Of a stretch of 49,872 nt of DNA, positions 49,758-49,872 are shown one piece after another (within the stretch, counting starts at the first letter, position 1; the number at the start of each line of letters is the position of its first letter). Origin of the DNA: CAXQRU01 sp964226685 (GTDB lineage: Bacteria > Pseudomonadota > Gammaproteobacteria > Pseudomonadales > Cellvibrionaceae); contig CAXQRU010000114.1 of assembly GCA_964226685.1 (NCBI GenBank), forward strand, positions 1-49,872, in the 5' to 3' direction. The notes under the pieces were generated by a model. That model did not search any database. It saw only the letters and a list, made by a program, of their open reading frames with translations, and had not been told where the DNA came from. The position numbers were made by a program, and so were the translations under genes.

Positions 49758-49872
49758 TCAAGGCGCGAGGAGAGAAGTTTAGTGATTCTAAATGAACGAC
49801 GAGCAACACCGAGTAGCGCTTTTTTAGGCCCAACCCGAAGGGCCATGGCTATTTTTGCTGCTGACTGTGTTA
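49745..49872. repeat. Dispersed-repeat-like element at the right edge
   Basis: AAAAAGCGCTA at 49747-49757 (the last rsmB codons) is inverted at 49814-49824. Between and after lie a C/G hairpin GGCCC...GGGCC and a long conserved-looking sequence with no gene. The start AAGGCGCGAGG resembles the reverse strand of the 24.5-kb element. It is cut by the window end. Confidence 0.45.

Overview
The window looks like the chromosome of a free-living, probably marine gammaproteobacterium close to the Cellvibrio/Saccharophagus/Teredinibacter and Pseudomonas side of the class. The reasons are a SutA homologue, the block lptM-lysA-dapF-DUF484-xerC, cyaY facing a class I adenylate cyclase, ubiK opposite glnK-amtB, and an aa3-type cox operon with its haem A and copper assembly genes. 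The lineage is inferred from gene content only. I saw no rRNA or tRNA gene, CRISPR array, prophage or complete insertion sequence.

Layout. 1-7.1 kb: the start of a possible VgrG-like protein (cut by the window edge), proline iminopeptidase, a roughly 195-bp MITE-like element with near-perfect terminal inverted repeats, 3-methyladenine DNA glycosylase I, two tandem paralogues of unknown function with beta-helix-like sequence, TypA/BipA, a small HExxH protein and a one-domain asparaginase. 7.2-12.5 kb: an unusual secreted fusion of a CxxCH (haem c) region with a VanX/DdpX-type D-Ala-D-Ala dipeptidase, a small anchored protein and a chemoreceptor. 12.7-17.3 kb: yceI, cytochrome b561, dtd and ubiK; then nitrogen control, with sigma-54-type glnK-amtB and a second PII gene under its own sigma-70-like promoter, then sutA. 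17.3-26 kb: xerC, DUF484, dapF, lysA, lptM, cyaY, cyaA and argH.

26.3-35.1 kb: the cytochrome c oxidase locus (coxB, coxA, ctaG, coxC, DUF2909, SURF1, a thiol protein, ctaA, ctaB, a Sco-like protein). CoxB carries an extra cadherin/Ig-like module inside its CuA domain and a C-terminal cytochrome c. 35.1-38.6 kb: a four-gene signalling operon whose first gene encodes an ETR1-type (ethylene-receptor-like) membrane domain with the ligand-site residues conserved. It is followed by a membrane histidine kinase, a CheY/Rcp1-like regulator and a receiver-kinase hybrid. 38.9-48.0 kb: an envelope machine with a secreted protein, three TPR proteins (two of them lipoproteins), a small periplasmic protein, then ExbB, two ExbD paralogues and a proline-rich TonB/AgmX-like transducer. 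This content recalls the Agl/Glt gliding machinery of Myxococcus and related clusters elsewhere. 48.1 kb to the end: a tiny unknown gene behind a possible RNA switch, rsmB, and a dispersed-repeat-like element running off the edge.

The best candidates for undescribed biology are the split ethylene-receptor-like cassette, the haem c-dipeptidase fusion, the domain inserted in CoxB and the TPR-Exb-TonB machine with its asymmetric ExbD pair. All functional statements rest on motifs and context; no database search was run.
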